Source of the DNA: Styela clava
Lineage: Eukaryota > Chordata > Ascidiacea > Stolidobranchia > Styelidae
Length of the DNA stretch: 64,000 nucleotides
Assembly (NCBI RefSeq): GCF_964204865.1
Contig: NC_135261.1
Span: forward strand, 12,028,001-12,092,000
Reading direction: 5' to 3'
Each line of letters starts with the position of its first letter. Positions within the stretch are counted from its first letter, which is position 1. The translations under genes were made by a program, and so were the position numbers. Positions 13,601 through 24,442 of the stretch are shown here, piece after piece. A model generated the notes under the pieces. That model ran no database searches and was not told the origin of the DNA. It saw only the letters and a program-made list of their open reading frames with translations.

Positions 13601-16463
13601 ACCTTCCATTACAGGATTTACTACTAAAAATCACTTAGTATATATATATATATATTATTGTGCTTCACCTCGCAAAATTTATCATCTGAAATTACCTTTT
13701 CAGGAATTCGGCAAGACTTTTAGTCATATAAGGTCGACACCCTATGGGGAGGTATGATCATTTTTTTTTATATACATGCTCTACTTGAATTAGACTCACG
13801 TGATGGATTCCAATTAGATAACAAAACAGCGATCAATATAAATTGGCACAGCATTTTAGGAAATAACAATAACCTTTTTTACCATGAAAATTCAAATTTA
13901 AAAATCTAGTCACAAAAGTAGACTGGTCAACCCATTCATGTAGGAGAGAATTCAAATATTAGCCCGAAACATGGCGGTTGTGCTAAAAACCTGTTCAAAC
14001 GAGGTAAAATTCAAGTAATATATGGAGATAGAAAAAAAAATTGGGATTAGAAAACTTGAACGTACCGAATTTTGAGAGTCTTCTAGGGGGTTAAATATTA
14101 TTTGTACGATGAACCGAGTCTGTATGTTTGTGGAATTTATTATCGGTTTGAATTAGCATTTCGAGGCTCAATGTTACAATAAGAAATATTCTAATACCGT
14201 ATATATTTTTATATTTACATTAGACCTTTGACGTTCGTAGCGTGGTGAAGCCCTGTAATATAGCTTATACATCTGTTGCACTTCCCTGCCACCAAGATTT
14301 GATGTGGTATGAATCTGCTCCTGGCGTCCAAGTTCTTCATGCACTCAGGTAGGCTACATAGTACATACATCATTAACCACGTCGTCTTATTGTATACATG
14401 TTAAAAAATTAATGTAATTTTATAGATTTGACAAAGAAGTTATTGGAGGTGAAAGCAAAATAGTTGATTTATTCGGATGTGCCGAAATTCTTAGAAAAAC
14501 CGAGCCAGGAGCCATTTTGAAACCTTATGTCGAGTTCCAGGTGGAAATGACACAATCGATATGAATCGAAAAGTACCACTTTGGTTCAAGAATACAAAAA
14601 GACATATTGAACTAGATTACTTTGACGAGGTAACATTATGTACTCATTTTCCAAGGATACATCTGCCTCTGTGATGCTCATACACATAGTGGGGAATTAT
14701 TCCAACATTATTTGATAAGCACAGTAACGTAATATCTCTAATACACGACCACTGCACATTTATATACAACTAGCTTAGTATAATTGCTGATTTACAAAAT
14801 AGGCATATGCCTTCCTTTTATAAGAACTTGGCTTGATAGTTGTGTAAAATATATATCAAAAGACTATGATTTATCTCGCCCAACGTAAGATTTGATTGTG
14901 GCATCAGTAAGTGGCTGCTTCTGAGTGCTTCGTACCCTTTCGTACAAATTTAAGTTTTTATTCAGATAGTTGCTGTAAATTGGCATCCATCTTTTGAGAC
15001 AACTCTGCAAATAAAAGAATGTGATGTCGATGCCTATTATCGAGCACATAAAGCTTTTATGAAAATCGTTCACAATGCGGAGAATCAGGTAAAATACACA
15101 AATCTATGCGGGGGATACACCAAATATTTTTTCAAAATAGTTCAAGATTACTATCTAGCTAGGAGGTCTGAGGAGATTGAGACAATTTTAAAACGTCAAG
15201 GTCGAACGATAATAAGCAATTACAATACAAATAACATTAAGAACCTTAATGATTGACAATTTACATTGAAATCCCTTTTCTGAACATTCAAATCAAAATA
15301 TCAAGCTTCGTAGGGTTTTTAAAACTGAAGAAAGAAATTAAATAAGTAATCGTTTTTTCAGCACCTTCGGGTAATACAGAATTAACAAAAAAAATTAAAA
15401 ATTTTCACAAACATGAATTTAAAACCGATTTTTCATCTTGAAATTTCAAGCGCTGGGGAACTATATATTCATTTCAACTACAACAGACTTTTCTTGAACG
15501 CGAACGCGAAGTTGTGTGTGCATAAATTTTATAATTTTAAACTTTTTAAAAAAAAAATTCAATTATATATATATTCATGTTGGCTATACCTTATGCCACA
15601 TTATAAATATATATTATAGATGAATCGTTTTGATAAATTCTTCTTGTTGTTGTTAAGAAAAGAAAAAGTTGCTTTTTTTGTAGCTATTATCATAAAAACG
15701 ACCAAGATAAATGGAAAATTTTTATTTTCTAGTTTATCTTTCGAATGCAGAAAGGAGATATGCTGGTCATGAACAACCGTCGAATGGCGCACGCACGTGA
15801 GGCTTTCACCTCAGTAGAAGATGGAGACAGAAATCTTCATGTAAGTACGTCAACAGCAATAAAATAGTGGAATATCGTTACACGTAATACAACTTTTTCT
15901 GAACTTTTTTTTAAAAAAAATTAGCTTTGTTAGGTACATGGTTTGTAGAGGGTATCAAACAGCACCGTCGTCATTTTTGTCATTAGCTGATCAGTTTTTG
16001 TTAAATAATTTTTCATTAGTTTGATCGATGTGGAATACTCAATCGCCTACAACAAATGCACACTTTTTTTTATAAATATATGTAAACTTCTCAGGTATAA
16101 ACAGACATATACTTTCTTAAACATTGCAACAAGCATAAAAATTAATAACATCTCGGAAAATTTGGTTACCCAACATCGGTGGACTTTTTAAAACATTTTA
16201 GATTTAATCACTTTCAACCTTTGATGAAATCCAGTCTCAGACAAGCTAATAAATTAGGGTTGAACGTACAGTTATGCTTTTGAAATTGTGACGAAGATTC
16301 AAACCTAATGTTTGTTTTTTGAATGCCTTGTCTCAGTTTTATATTCTATTTTCAGGGATACTACCTTGACATGGATGATTTAAAAAGCAAATACATGGTG
16401 TTAGCAAGTAAACTTGGAAAAGTAGTAGAGTCACTTAAAATTGGAAATCGTAGCACTTTTTAG
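10664..16463 (+). CDS. BBOX1-like: Gamma-butyrobetaine dioxygenase-like Fe(II)/2-oxoglutarate oxygenase, with two frame breaks
   Basis: Ten exons: 10664-10749, 11742-11869, 12919-13126, 13430-13501, 13704-13751, 14224-14348, 14426-14629, 14966-15088, 15751-15840 and 16356-16463, about 397 aa, close to BBOX1. The family hydroxylates gamma-butyrobetaine (or trimethyllysine, TMLHE) in carnitine synthesis. The N-terminal zinc domain shows WLRFNCMCDKC plus a His in YPNHV. The oxygenase core has HQD (His 14290-14292, Asp 14296-14298), the distal His at 15790-15792 and the 2-oxoglutarate Arg at 15796-15798. The C-terminus is GYYLDMDD. No mitochondrial presequence is evident, which favours BBOX1 over TMLHE. 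Two one-base deficits break the frame: at the end of exon 4 (A7 run, 13488-13494) and within exon 7 (near 14538-14543, giving a TGA at 14562-14564). It may be a sequence error, a null allele or a young pseudogene. Confidence 0.82.
13208..13227. repeat. (TA)n microsatellite
   Basis: About ten TA units lie in the intron after the third dioxygenase exon. A similar TA run occurs at about 13638-13656. Confidence 0.85.
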
Positions 16464-16597
16464 ATGACGTTGATTCATACTTTCGACAATTATACTAGAA
16501 ATTACAATTAAATTTTAACGTATGTTAGCATTTTAATTCATTGCCATAGTATAAATTATTTAATCGTAGAAAAGTTGGCAGTAGTTTAAATTTGTGG

Positions 16598-16603
16598 AAT
16601 AAA
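16598..16603 (+). promoter_or_regulatory. Poly(A) signal of the dioxygenase gene
   Basis: AATAAA lies 135 nt after the TAG stop at 16461-16463. Confidence 0.55.
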
Positions 16604-16631
16604 AATTCAATTTCATGGGCACATACATGTT

Positions 16632-16732
16632 TATGCAATTCAAGAGTCCTGCTGCACACTAACTCAAATATATTTCTGTAACGTTTCGTCTGACCAAAAT
16701 CATACTTCCTCAGACAGGCAGTTTATATTCTT
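16632..16732 (-). repeat. Dispersed repeat family A, minus-strand copy
   Basis: Read on the minus strand it gives AGTCTGATTTTGGTCAGACG followed by AAACGTTACAGAAATATATTTG and CAGGACTCTTG. The same order appears on the plus strand at 49741-49870 and in shorter form at 51819-51874. The type of element is unknown. Confidence 0.7.
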
Positions 16733-17407
16733 TAAGCTGATATTCTTAAAAGTATATATTTATATGTGAAGAGCCTTGAAGAAATGATAAAAATTGCCCC
16801 AAGCACAATATAACCAAAATTGAATTTATTCACTTTGGAATCAATGCTACACCCATTTTCAATGTACTTTTTGGGAAAATATCAGTCCGAACAAACAGAT
16901 TTGATTACTTTTCTTGTGATACTTCTGATGCTCATTACAGCTGACAGAGATTTTACATCGGGTTGGCTCACAGATTTCATTACTAAAGTGTTCCATTACA
17001 TTTTATGGCTTTTCGTCGTATCGAAATATTGATCAACTCGCGTTGTCGTACATTCTTTCAGACCGTCCACATGTTCGGCTGTTTCAGTTCCACGTAGAAA
17101 GTAGAGGTATCCTCGCCTGCCCGTGTTCAAATTCAAGCCAACGCAAGCCAATAATTTTGCGAAAAGTAAGTGCCGTCTGACAAGAAACAACTTGTATCAT
17201 TGTTAGTTTTATAACATTGAGATAATGAATAATTGTATTGTACAATTAAATAATTGCTGAACGCCATTCGTATTGGGCCAGATCCGCTTCATAATGTGCC
17301 TTTCGAACAGGGATACACATTCTGTGGAACGCAGAAAATCATCCCGCAGCGTAGACGGAGTTATAGAGAGATGCAGTCAGGCAAAACCGCTAGAAAGAAG
17401 TCTGAAG
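16733..17407. other. Intergenic stretch, nothing recognised
   Basis: Short ORFs at 16820-17032 (+) and 16996-17190 (-) show no family motif and are probably chance. Confidence 0.35.
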
Positions 17408-17670
17408 AACTGAGGTGAACCACGGCCTCTCGCTCGGGTATCATTTCATGTCGGGTACGGGACTAGTTAGTTATTTGTTTTCGGGAGCATGGACTTGATG
17501 GTGGCTGGTCGGTTACGTGAACCACCCTACGTCGGCGAGAAGTCGAGCAATCCTCTCGCACATAACCATCCCTGCATGGGATTCGAATCTGCAAACCCAC
17601 GCAGACTAATCAGAGGTGCGATGGCGAGCGTATTCCTGACGAGTAGCACCATGAGCCGCCTTGCCGAAAG
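17408..17670 (-). repeat. tRNA-derived SINE, near full-length, minus strand
   Basis: Read on the minus strand it carries the head ending AGGAATACGCTCGCCATCGC, a B-box-like GATTCGAATCCCATGCAGGG, GTGCGAGAGGATTGC, GGTGGTTCACGTAACCG, and GAGAGGCCGTGGTTC near the 3' end. It matches the plus-strand copies at 28916 and 37315 over most of its length. Confidence 0.85.
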
Positions 17671-17707
17671 GAAAAAGTGAAACGATAAAAATGACTACAA
17701 AAGTACA

Positions 17708-17850
17708 AGGCCGCAGCCAAAAACAAGAGACAAACGAAAAAAAATAGGGTCGCAGCCAAAACAAGTGAGAGAGGAAGTCAAAAAAAAAATTTGAGCCAAA
17801 AACAAGGGAGAAAAAAAGAAAACAATAGGGTCGGAGCCGAAATAAGAGGG
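17708..17850. repeat. Degenerate tandem repeat next to the SINE head
   Basis: Four imperfect units share the core GCAGCCAAAAACAAG (near 17712, 17752, 17795 and 17835, with changes such as GGAGCCGAAATAAG). They are separated by A-rich spacers, with a period of about 40-45 nt. The array abuts the 5' head of the minus-strand SINE. Confidence 0.6.
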
Positions 17851-18658
17851 GGCGGAAGACTAAGTCAAAACAGAAATTGACGAGCATGGAGGGAAAATTG
17901 CACCAGCGAGCCAACGTTGATATTTTTTAGTTGGTCAACAGCGGGAAAAGTGCGGCCTCGTAGCACGAGAGAAAGATATTTCATTTTCACAACACAATGT
18001 TAAATAGAATGGAATAATGCTGATTTTTATAGTAATACAGTACATTGAACAACTTAAACATTTAATTGTGTAGGACTTTTGTGGGTCATAGAGGCTCTTG
18101 ACCATTTTGTTTACACTGTGATCATAGGGTAACTTTTTTTTATGTATCCTGGCAAATCCAGGTGTCGCATAAGGGGGTGACTGAAATATCTGGCTGATCT
18201 TTGATTCGTGGAAAACTATTCGAAAACGCGCAACTCTCAGTGTGTCTTCCAATGCCACAAATATCAATAATGTTGTACAAAATAATTTGATATATTGCAA
18301 TAAAATCTAGACAAACAGTTCGCGATATTTGGATGAGGTTTTCACAAGGTGTAGTGTGAAGTTAATGAAGTGTAGTATAGCGATGCGAAGATAGCGAAGC
18401 GATTTTCTGATTTTAAATAAAAATATTCGAATACAGATCATGTAAAACAATAATGTATTGGAGCTCTTGCAAGCTTAAATTGTTAATCAAAGTAATTATT
18501 ATTCAGACAATAATAATGTTGATCACAAATTAATATCGAACCAACACATCCAGACATCACTACTGAGGCAAATATCAACAGAACCAGTGATGTAGAATAC
18601 CAAATTACAATCTTACCAAAACGTTTTGTGCCAGGCAATAACAAATTAAACTTTAAAA

Positions 18659-20051
18659 CAGCGTTTCCCAACCTCTTTTTGGTCGCGGACTTATTCCTCA
18701 TTAGCGAAAACCTTTGCGGACTCAAGGTGCATTTCTTGCAACCGTACTCTGTGTGAAGAAGCAATAAAACCAAATACAACGGAATTTTAACGAATTTCAT
18801 AATCGGAAATTTGCCGCAATTGAGCGTTCGTTAAAATGGCCGAATTTTTTAAAGAAGTAATGCCTTAGCCATTAAAGAACACGTCGTCACCATTTTAGCC
18901 AATAAAAACACGTTTTGACGTTGTAGATGAGTTTAAGGTTGTGGACAGACACGGAGAGCAAACGATGAAGACAACATTAGAACATCGAGAGACGAGACGA
19001 CACTTATCAAGACGACTCCTAATACCAGACCTTTCAACACATTCCTTTCTTCAATACCTTACTCCCAAATATCCAATTGAAACCTTTCTATGAATTTTAA
19101 CTAAAATAACGAATTTATCCCTAAAATGCTTTCATCTTTTCGTAAGTGGACGCAACCGCGAGTTACCATGAACACGATTGAATTAAAATAGAAAGACATT
19201 TTAAATTCTCGTAGTTGTCATGGATTGGATATTGTGCGACAGAAAAGGCCATTATACATTAAAATTCCACGGCAATCTGCGAATATACTAATGTGAGAAT
19301 ATGTTACCCGATTATATTTAGTTTTGATACATAATTTTTGCGATCTTGTGAATTCGACAAATCTGAAACAAAACTTACGGCGCTCCAGTACTGTAGCCTA
19401 CATACCAATGTGGAGGCAGTAAAGCAAAGTATCCTAAGGGAAAATGCCCTTGTACGTATACTATGGTGGCACCGGAAATTTTGCGATTTGCAATGTAAAA
19501 AAGTGTTTTCAATCGGTTGCGGACTACCATAAAACAAAACTTATGGTGTTCTCCGTGTTATCTATAGTAGTTTGTATTGCCGCTTTTCAATTTAGAAAAT
19601 TTGGGTTGCCACCATTGACACCTACCAGAAAAAAAATTATTTCTGGTTGTTCGCACTCGCGAGAAACACTACTTACGTATCTATCGACGCGCGTGCCGAC
19701 TGGTGTTTTCGTAGAAAATTAGCAATTGTTTGGTTAGGCGACGCGCAGGTGACCTGTCACGCCACCTGTTGCCGAATTTTCGAATAGAAAATTGCTATTC
19801 TAATAGTTGAATATTCGAATATATATATGCCAAGCCCTACTCAGTAACCAGAAATTATTGACTGGATTAAGTGATATGAATAAACTTATTTTTTTATGTT
19901 TTATGTAAATTCTAACATAAATCATAACTTGGCTGATAGTTAGGTCTCGCAAAAACGTTTGCGGCCCGCAGTGAATTTCTGGCCCGTTGTGGACTCATTC
20001 AAACGCTCCGCGGACTCATTTGAGACCGCGGACTCGGGTTGGGAAACACTG
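18659..20051. mobile_element. Non-autonomous hAT transposon (1.39 kb) with perfect 8-bp TSD
   Basis: The left end is CAGCGTTTCCCAACC. The right end, in reverse complement, reads CAGTGTTTCCCAACC. The 8-bp CTTTAAAA flanks both sides (18651-18658 and 20052-20059). An 8-bp duplication and CAG-starting inverted ends are hAT hallmarks. Only small ORFs are inside, with no visible transposase, so it would need an enzyme in trans. GC-rich arms near 19945-20040 contain the GCGGACTC motif common in subterminal hAT sequence. A GAATATTCGAATAT stretch near 19808 may be a nested fragment of another element. Confidence 0.85.
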
Positions 20052-20300
20052 CTTTAAAATATACAGAAACAACGTCAATTTCGGTTCAGGAATCAATCAG
20101 ATTATAGTCTATTTCTAGCTTACTTAAAATTCCACAATAAAAGTTACAGCAGTTATATGTACCAATAACATAAGCCTGTAGAACGGGCAATTAATTATCC
20201 CTACAACTGGACGTAAACCTAACTAATATAACACATAAAACTGCTAGACTTGCGAACAATAACCAACAACTACCGCCAAAACAGGGCAGTGAGACTACAG

Positions 20301-20480
20301 CGTTGTCAGATCCCAGTGATCGGAAAAAGACAAATCAAGACGAAAAAAGCTAACAATTCTACTAAGTACAAAAGCCCTATGATTTGTCTGATTTGATGCC
20401 CTTAGCACAATAATGGGTTTGCAATAGGCTGACGTAGAGCCATCAGGTCATTTGGTGAGCCACATAAATGTCTTTTCCCA
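20301..20480 (+). repeat. Dispersed repeat family B, copy 1
   Basis: It shares with 30742-30920 the ordered blocks TTG(T/C)CAGATC, GACAAATCAAGAC / GCCAAATCAAGAC, AAGTACAAAAGCCC and GCCATCAGGTCATTTGGTGAG. The element type is unknown. Confidence 0.65.
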
Positions 20481-22040
20481 TTGAAAGTTGTATTTTCGGT
20501 TGCTATCATGGCGATTTCCACTTCGGCGGGATGTGGGGTTTAAGAATAAAAAAGATTATTTAAATGGCAGCACCAGAATCTACATTCGACACAATACAAT
20601 TAAGCTGACATCTGTATGAAAATTGGATTGGATTGTGACAATATAAAATTGTAAAAAGCAAGAAATAGTGTCAGCGACGTCATACAAAAAGTCAATCTTT
20701 ACTTGAATTATGGGAATTTATTTATTACAGGTGTGATACGTGTGCAAATCGAGCAAGTGTCTTAGGTACCCGTAATGAATTTAATTTAAATGCAATTAAA
20801 GAGGCTCATGACTGTAGTAAATGTCATAGCAACTGAAAATGGGACGTCATATTACGCGTATCAAATTGCTAGCGCTATTTAAAACATGAAACATATTTTA
20901 CCTAAATCTTGGGCTTCGGGGGCGTCTTTATTCTAGCTTGACTGCAACTGTCTGATACCAGTAGTATATATTAATCTCCAACCTTCATTGTCACCAAGAA
21001 GGGCAATCAAATCCCGAGGCAAATGAAAATCAAACTCAGAACTCAAACCGTCTTATGCCACCTCGTGGTCTGAAAAGTCTGTGGGTCGTTTAGCATCGAC
21101 TGATTGAGCACTTACCTCAGTGTGTCGCTGGTTTGGTGAATACATCATTCCCGTGATATTTTTGTTTTTACAATCTTATGCAATATGCTGAGATGTAGAT
21201 TGCCTAAGTTAATACAGTGTGAGTGGGGAATAATATATAGAAAATCCATTCCCAGATAGTCTTATTGAAGTTTATTATTTTTGAATTTGCAATGTCAATC
21301 TGATTAATTCAAGCTACCGTATTTTCTGAAATTATAAAATGTTTATTGATGTACAAGGGAATTTGATTTCGACCCTAGATCTAAATTGCAGACTAGTTCA
21401 ACAACTAGGCTAAGTCTGTAAGCTGAGCTAGCCTTCTCAGACAGTCAGACCTTGTTATTTTCCAATGAACTGCCCACAGCTCTGGACAGGTTGACAGCAG
21501 TACTTCTGTACTTAGGATCATTATAAGATAATATTTACATATTCATTTCACTATATTTACGTCAATAAATTCATGCCAAATTTGGAATAAATTACAGTGA
21601 TATGATTGATTTCATGGCACATGCATATAATTTTTTCATCAATCGAATTATTTATCTGTTTTAATTGCATTAAATGCTGTGACCAATCACTATGCCACTA
21701 AGTACTGAAATATATAACTTCGAATGGTGATTATTTGTGTCACGCAACATAGATGGAAAAGTTTGTGCATGAAGATGAAAAAATTTCCAGATGTTCAAGC
21801 CACAGATCCATGTCGCAAGGATAATGATAACTAATTTACTAACTAACTATAATAATTACAATAGAGTATATAACTAACTAATTTATTAATTACAATAGAA
21901 TAAAGTATGAACGTGGTAAAGTGGAATAACGGCTGATATTTTCGTTTTACTTTTAACAGTTTATTGTACCGGACTCTTGATGTTAAATAACACGATAAAA
22001 CTCATAGTTGACATTATACTATTTTGTTTTTTTTTCTGGA
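20480..22040. other. Intergenic, nothing recognised
   Basis: No exon, RNA gene or complete element could be supported in this AT-rich stretch. Confidence 0.35.
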
Positions 22041-22047
22041 AAAATCT

Positions 22048-22100
22048 CACAACGCGGGCCGCAAAAAATGCTTTGCGGGTCGCGTGTTGGAGACCCCTGC
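22048..22100 (-). mobile_element. hAT-like terminal fragment
   Basis: The reverse complement begins CAGGGGTCTCCAACACGCGA and continues with CCCGCAAAGC, as at many hAT termini. No matching left end was found upstream, so only one end is supported. Confidence 0.4.
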
Positions 22101-22327
22101 TCTAAAATCTGAAAATATCGATTCGACATCTTTCATTTAATAAATTGTTTTCCATAAATTCATTAAATGGAACTCACTTGCAATTGATTGTTTGCAGCAA
22201 TGCTGGTTATGTTATTTATATTTACCCAGTACAGCAGTATTATCTGAATAATGACCTTTGGATAATGACCATTGCTTTCATTTGCAGTATCATTTCAACT
22301 ACCGTAAGCAATAAAACTATAATAAAA

Positions 22328-23026
22328 ATGGCATCAGAAGATGAAGTTGTGATTGATCTCAGTAAAATGAGAATTCCTGAGTTAAAGAAGGAATTACAGT
22401 TGAGAGGGTTGAAGACTGGAGGCAATAAACACGACCTAATTGAACGACTTCAACAATACTTGGAGGAACATGAAGGTGCAGAGGTTGCGGATGATGAGAT
22501 ATTAAAAGAGGATGAAGAAGAATCATTAATAGATGATCAAAAACTAGAGGATTCTGTTTTATCAGCTCCTCTTGAACAAACTAAAGAAAAAGTGCCGAAT
22601 GACACTGAGAGCGTTGAAACTGAAAATGACAAAAAGATAGAGGAAGAAGAGGATTCATTAACTGAAAATATTAAAGACTTGCATTCTCCAACTGGCTTAT
22701 CTGATGCTGATAAACTGAAAATTCGTGCACAAAAATTTGGTGTCACCGTATCTGACATGAACGCTGACGCAAGAAAAGCTGCACGATCCGAAAGATTCGG
22801 AACAGGTAAAGGGATAGGTACTACACCTGGTGCGGACCCTGATAAACTCAAAAAACGGGCCGAAAGGTTTGGGGGTGCCGTCTCCAGTACCTTAAGTACT
22901 AATGAAGAAGATGAAAAACGGAGGAAACGACAAGCTAGGTTTGGTATTGAAACATCTGGTACAATAACAGGTGAAGATGTTGATAAAAAGAAAAAGAGGG
23001 CTGAAAGGTTCGGGCTGACTGTTTGA
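22328..23026 (+). CDS. SARNP: SAP domain-containing ribonucleoprotein (SARNP/Tho1-like), intronless
   Basis: The protein has 232 aa (human SARNP about 210). The SAP domain at residues about 9-47 reads DLSKMRIPELKKELQLRGLK then GGNKHDLIERLQQYLEEH, a helix-extension-helix DNA/RNA-binding fold. An acidic linker follows (about 50-125). The C-terminal half carries five basic repeats of the R-x-x-(R/K)-FG type (RAQKFG, RSERFG, RAERFG, RQARFG, RAERFG), known in the family to contact UAP56/DDX39 in TREX mRNA export. I start at 22328 rather than 22145: MASEDE matches the family, while the upstream extension is hydrophobic and contains a likely acceptor (TTTGCAG, 22281-22287). The whole CDS is one exon, unusual beside its multi-exon neighbours. 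Possible AATAAA signals occur near 23611 and 23733. Confidence 0.93.
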   Translation: MASEDEVVIDLSKMRIPELKKELQLRGLKTGGNKHDLIERLQQYLEEHEGAEVADDEILKEDEEESLIDDQKLEDSVLSAPLEQTKEKVPNDTESVETENDKKIEEEEDSLTENIKDLHSPTGLSDADKLKIRAQKFGVTVSDMNADARKAARSERFGTGKGIGTTPGADPDKLKKRAERFGGAVSSTLSTNEEDEKRRKRQARFGIETSGTITGEDVDKKKKRAERFGLTV

Positions 23027-23039
23027 AGCAGAGTTACCT

Positions 23040-24440
23040 TATTACCTCATTCCATGCATGTGCATTGTTGATAGGCCCCTTTGATCGTATGTGTGATACA
23101 CACCTAGGTATCCTAATTTCATCTGCATACAAGTTCAAATTGGTTTAAGACAATCTGTGTTTTATTAATGTTGTATTGTTCTCACTAGTGAGAACCATAT
23201 TAGTTGAATTTAAATTGAATTTGAGTTCTCTGATGTCCACTACCGCTGCTTAGTCTACTCAATCATAGCAACTTTTGAACTGTTCTGTTGGGTGATGGTT
23301 TTTGTAACTTTGGCCTTGGCCTTGGAAAAAGTATTGGTATGCATCATGGTCCTCTGTTGCATTGTAGTTGTACAATTTACAATAGGCATATTTAATGGTA
23401 CCAATTTTACTGTTTTATTAAATGACACACAAACAGGGTGATTATACTAGTAGTCGCTAGCAGTTATTTTGACATTACAACCTCGATGTTACATTCTATA
23501 CTTAGTATTGAAAATTATATAACAGAATTCGATTTATAACATGGTATTGTTGCACTATATCACATTTCTTATATCTATAAATTCTTTAAATACTGATTAT
23601 GACTCGAGCATAATAAATTTGTATATGGTAAATGGAAAATGAAGCTATTTCCCTAACGTATCCAAAAACTGGTGTCCATTCTTGATCACCTACTTGGGGC
23701 ATCAAGATGACAATTCTCTAGATGGAAATATTCTGAAATAAAGAATACTTTGTTGTAAATTATAACTAATTTTACATCAGCTTGAATTTTCATTTTTCTT
23801 CAAACATATCTGCATTCAAATCTCGATCCGCATTTTTTCTGGGCGTTGTACAGTCCTATTCCTAAAATTTAGATTATTATACAGTTTATTATATCATTTG
23901 CAATCCATGGAAATAATTCTGTATACTTGGCTGCTTGATTGTTACGTCACTAGTCTTGAAAATATTGGTCAAATTATTTTGGAATTTCATTTTCAATCCA
24001 ATGTGTTTTTATCTTGATATATTGAATATCGCCACCGAACTTTACATCAAACTTTGAAATTCATGATTAATTTCTTTGTTGTTACCATTTTGTCTAGATT
24101 TAATAATAATATAGCGGCTACTCAATAATAACTATGATGGGAGAAATAAACTGAAAATTGGAGAACCTATATTATAGCGAGAGTGGTATCAAGTCACAGG
24201 AGATGACTAGACTAAATATGAGCACATTACTAAAAAATAAATGTGGTGTAGGGGCTGGGGCCATAAATGTGGTATTCTGAAATTCACTCAATGTTTTGCT
24301 TATGAGTAATTTATTCTGTCTGAATCTTTAACTTATTGAAAAAATTAGTTATCCAATAAGACTTAACACCAAATATTGTAATAAATTGTACTGGCAAAAC
24401 TGTACTAAACTAAATTAGTAAACTGATTGTATCAAATGAA
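23040..24440. other. SARNP 3' UTR and intergenic spacer
   Basis: There are no coding exons. The first part is probably SARNP 3' UTR, ending near AATAAA motifs at about 23611 or 23733. The rest is AT-rich spacer leading into CPPED1. Confidence 0.4.
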
Positions 24441-24442
24441 GA

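Noticed and set aside
14541-14574. A 34-nt GT...AG intron inside dioxygenase exon 7
   Set aside because: It is far too short for animal splicing, and the downstream frame would hit a stop. A one-base deficit explains the data better.
17606-17914. 102-codon minus-strand ORF with repeated WLRPY peptides
   Set aside because: It is the translation of the degenerate tandem repeat and SINE head, not a gene.
19338-19722. Overlapping ORFs inside the 18659-20051 region
   Set aside because: They lie within a non-autonomous hAT element and show no transposase motif.
22145-22327. Upstream in-frame extension of SARNP
   Set aside because: It is hydrophobic and unlike the family, and it contains a probable splice acceptor. 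MASEDE at 22328 is the better start.
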